NCBI GenBank assembly: GCA_023443285.1
Contig: JAEZVB010000076.1
Coordinates: 1-50,849, forward strand
DNA: 50,849 nucleotides
Direction: 5' to 3'
Source of the DNA: Bacillota bacterium
Lineage (GTDB): Bacteria > Bacillota > Negativicutes > Sporomusales > Sporomusaceae
Below, piece after piece: positions 49,068-50,849 of this stretch. The notes below the pieces were generated by a model, which was not told the DNA's origin, made no database searches, and saw nothing but the letters and a program-made list of their open reading frames with translations. The position numbers and the translations under genes were made by a program. Positions within the stretch are counted from its first letter, which is position 1, and the number at the start of each line of letters is the position of its first letter.

Positions 49068-49166
49068 AAAATCCTCCCCTAATTCACTATCACTACCTGT
49101 ACTTACCTATGACCACCAGGAATAATCGCAAAATATTAATTCATTAAGCCTGACGAGAGCTGAGAC

Positions 49167-49853
49167 TTAATGGCCTTGCCGATGGATGTTTGTTGATAAA
49201 TAGCGATAAATTGTACTTTCTGAGGTTTGCAATGTACTGGCCACCTTGGTTATAGCGCCTTTTATCTTAAAAATTCCTTTTGTGTTTAGCTCTTGCACAA
49301 ATGCCATTTTTTCCTCAATAGACATTCGTTCAACAGGTATATTATATTTTTCAACTGTTTTCTCGATAGCTGCGTCCACGACATTCTCAATCGAGGTATG
49401 TAGCGATTCCACAACTATTTCATCGTCGTTACCAACAGCAGGTGTCGCTTGGTTATTTGCAAACAGCACCTGAATAAGCTTGTTTGTTAACTCCTTGGCC
49501 GCTTGGTTATCTGCTGAAATAAGCAAATTAACGCACAACATGCCGATTAGTTTGCTATTTTCATCTTTGATAAAATAGGTGGAGGAGCGTAATTTCTCGC
49601 CGCCTGCCGTACGGCTTAAATAATTAACAATGGCCGTTTGTTTTTCATACAATTTGTTTTCCAATAATTCAAAGCCTAAGTCAGTCAACGGGCAACCTAG
49701 CTGCCGCCCGCTTATATAGCCGTTGCGAATAGCTATTACTGAATTTTGAACATGTATGATATCATGCAAAAGCACTTCACACTGTGGCCCCATAATATCG
49801 GCAATAAAATCGACTAACGGTATATATGTCTCCAGTAATTTTTCCGGTTTCAT
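49167..49853 (-). CDS. YheO-type PAS/helix-turn-helix regulator
   Basis: A 228-residue protein. The N-terminal YheO PAS-like domain spans about residues 5-115 (YIPLVDFIADIMGPQCEVLLHDI, NSVIAIRNGYISGRQLG, RSSTYFIKDENSKLIGMLCVN), and the C-terminal DNA-binding domain has GAITKVASTLQTSESTIYRYL. The family includes DauR, which controls D-amino-acid use. It ends 100 bases before the oxidoreductase gene in the same direction. GGGAG lies 7 bases before ATG 49853. Effector unknown. Confidence 0.85.
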   Translation of the reverse strand: MKPEKLLETYIPLVDFIADIMGPQCEVLLHDIIHVQNSVIAIRNGYISGRQLGCPLTDLGFELLENKLYEKQTAIVNYLSRTAGGEKLRSSTYFIKDENSKLIGMLCVNLLISADNQAAKELTNKLIQVLFANNQATPAVGNDDEIVVESLHTSIENVVDAAIEKTVEKYNIPVERMSIEEKMAFVQELNTKGIFKIKGAITKVASTLQTSESTIYRYLSTNIHRQGH

Positions 49854-49994
49854 TGTAAGCTCCCATGTATTTTTTTGGAATTCTTGCATTTTTTACATAT
49901 TCGCTACATAATAAAAAAATCCTATTTCGCTAATAAAAAATTACTACGGTTTGTTATTATAATGAATTCCAATGTTATGACTATGCCACAGTGT

Positions 49995-50020
49995 AAAAAA
50001 ACCGCCGCTATTGCGACGGT
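49995..50020 (-). terminator. Terminator of the RraA-family gene
   Basis: ACCGCCGC and GCGACGGT pair around TATT, followed on the minus strand by TTTTTT. Confidence 0.88.
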
Positions 50021-50034
50021 AAATCATCAATCTA

Positions 50035-50700
50035 TTACAGGATTCCGTATTTTTTGAAGGCATTTGTGCTGGAAAGACCATTTTCAATATCTTGGCGCAC
50101 CACTTTTTCTGCCCTGGCCTTTTCCAAAGCCTGAATAACAACTTCCCTTTCCACTTCCTTGGGAATAATTAATACACCGTCAAGATCGGCAAACACCAAA
50201 TCGCCAGGATTGACCCAAACGCTGTCAATCTCAATCGGACATCGGTAATCGGCAACCTGTGTTCTGACACCCGAATCCTGAGCATACCGGCCACGCGAAA
50301 ATACCGGCCAGTTCTGTTCCAGCACCATCGGGGTATCGCGATGGAAACCATTGACGACCGCCCCGTTTGCTCCCCGTGTTTTGGCAGTCGCCGTCAAGAG
50401 TTCTCCCCAATAGGCACAACGCATATCGCCGCCACTAGCTATATAAATTTCGCCCGGCTGCAATTGGTCAAGAGCTTCTGTCAGTAGGCCAAACGGCTTT
50501 TTCTGCTCTCCATATACGTCAATCATCAATACTGGCATAGCCCGGCCAACAAGTACCATGTCCTCTTTTAGGGGTTGTACGGCTTGTGGCAAGAACTGAT
50601 GATACCGTCCTAGTTTGTCAAGAATATCACCAATTACCGGTGTATAAAGTTCTTTGCGCATAATTGCAAAAAGTTCAGTGTCATTTTTCCACTCTGTCAT
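50035..50700 (-). CDS. RraA-family protein (aldolase-like)
   Basis: A 221-residue protein with the RraA/HMG-aldolase fold motifs: GDILDKLGRYHQFLP, GRAMPVL, IASGGDMRCAYWGELLTATAKTRGANGAVVNGFHRDT (key parts A-x-W-G-E-L and G-x-V-x-x-G-x-x-R-D) and PGDLVFADLDGVLIIPKE. Members include 4-hydroxy-4-methyl-2-oxoglutarate aldolases and oxaloacetate decarboxylases as well as RNase E inhibitors; a metabolic enzyme is likelier in this organism. GAGGAGG lies 6 bases before the ATG. It follows the partial gene at 50761 by 60 bases. Confidence 0.88.
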   Translation of the reverse strand: MTEWKNDTELFAIMRKELYTPVIGDILDKLGRYHQFLPQAVQPLKEDMVLVGRAMPVLMIDVYGEQKKPFGLLTEALDQLQPGEIYIASGGDMRCAYWGELLTATAKTRGANGAVVNGFHRDTPMVLEQNWPVFSRGRYAQDSGVRTQVADYRCPIEIDSVWVNPGDLVFADLDGVLIIPKEVEREVVIQALEKARAEKVVRQDIENGLSSTNAFKKYGIL

Positions 50701-50760
50701 TATTGTCCTCCTCGGAGCTTACAACGCAAAAATAGGCTTGGGAAAAGTTAAAAACCCAAG

Positions 50761-50847
50761 TTAATTATGCTCCATTACAACAATCACTTTAATTTGCCAC
50801 TTGCCATCCACGTATTCAACATATTCTGCCGTGGCAAAATTCCGCAA
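50761..50847 (-). CDS. C-terminal end of a gene running in from the right edge
   Basis: 28 codons ending in TAA: FATAEYVEYVDGKWQIKVIVVMEHN. The only clue is a beta-strand pattern (YVEYVDGKWQIKVIVV). It is probably cotranscribed with the RraA-family gene; a weak CTTGGG/CCCAAG hairpin lies just after the stop. Confidence 0.5.
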   Translation of the reverse strand: MRNFATAEYVEYVDGKWQIKVIVVMEHN

Positions 50848-50849
50848 GA

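Overview
The window reads as chromosome from an anaerobic, spore-forming Firmicute with an outer membrane, most likely Sporomusaceae (Negativicutes). That placement is an inference. It rests on a TonB-dependent receptor with TonB/ExbB/ExbD next to spore genes (cotJA-cotJB-cotJC, Spo0E-like proteins) and anaerobic enzymes (pyruvate:ferredoxin and indolepyruvate:ferredoxin oxidoreductases). Promoters and Shine-Dalgarno sites are Firmicute-like, and start codons were chosen by Shine-Dalgarno position wherever one is visible.

Region 1 (1-2700) holds the end of a membrane protein gene, a small two-CxxCxGxG protein, a secreted class 3 lipase and a Spo0E-like protein. Region 2 (2692-13337) is one 11-gene minus-strand operon. 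It starts with a lipoprotein binding protein and a radical SAM enzyme, followed by an unrecognised protein, an FmdE-family protein with a zinc finger, a FecCD permease and a TrmO/TsaA protein that appears fused to a second FmdE-like domain. It ends with ExbB, ExbD, TonB, a FepC-type ATPase and a TonB-dependent receptor. Together these form a complete two-membrane importer for an unknown chelate, joined to enzymes that could process it. Its upstream region has two long, adjacent inverted repeats around a predicted promoter. I consider this the strongest candidate for an undescribed system here.

Region 3 (13.5-19.5 kb) holds a secreted protein, a small protein, and an island of broken genes: a pRiA4b ORF-3-like protein, the C-terminal half of brxL, a truncated brxA fused head-on to the first 29 codons of pglX (BREX phage-defence remnants), a DUF4143 ATPase and a highly structured repeat. 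The 3' end of cotJC occurs three times in the same orientation (14829, 17233, 19453), bracketing this island. Region 4 (19.4-30.5 kb) has the cotJ operon, PspC-like and FtsW membrane proteins, a beta-propeller protein with an apparent frameshift, a DUF2935 protein, TrmB, an enhancer-binding-type regulator lacking its GAFTGA loop, an H-NOX/chemotaxis receptor with every residue expected of an O2-binding H-NOX, and a small siroheme-type reductase domain protein.

Region 5 (30.5-36.3 kb) is dense with very small genes (39-90 codons), mostly of unknown function, with strong ribosome sites and their own terminators. It also contains a signal-less GH25 lysozyme and a low-complexity secreted protein. 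Region 6 (36.4-50.8 kb) carries tRNA-Thr(CGU), an HD-GYP protein, a stand-alone NrdD-like glycyl-radical tail protein, iorAB, an alpha/beta hydrolase, a Ca2+-type P-ATPase with a long leader containing a terminator, pyruvate:ferredoxin oxidoreductase, a YheO-type regulator, an RraA-family protein, and the end of one more gene. No rRNA, CRISPR array or intact transposase was seen.
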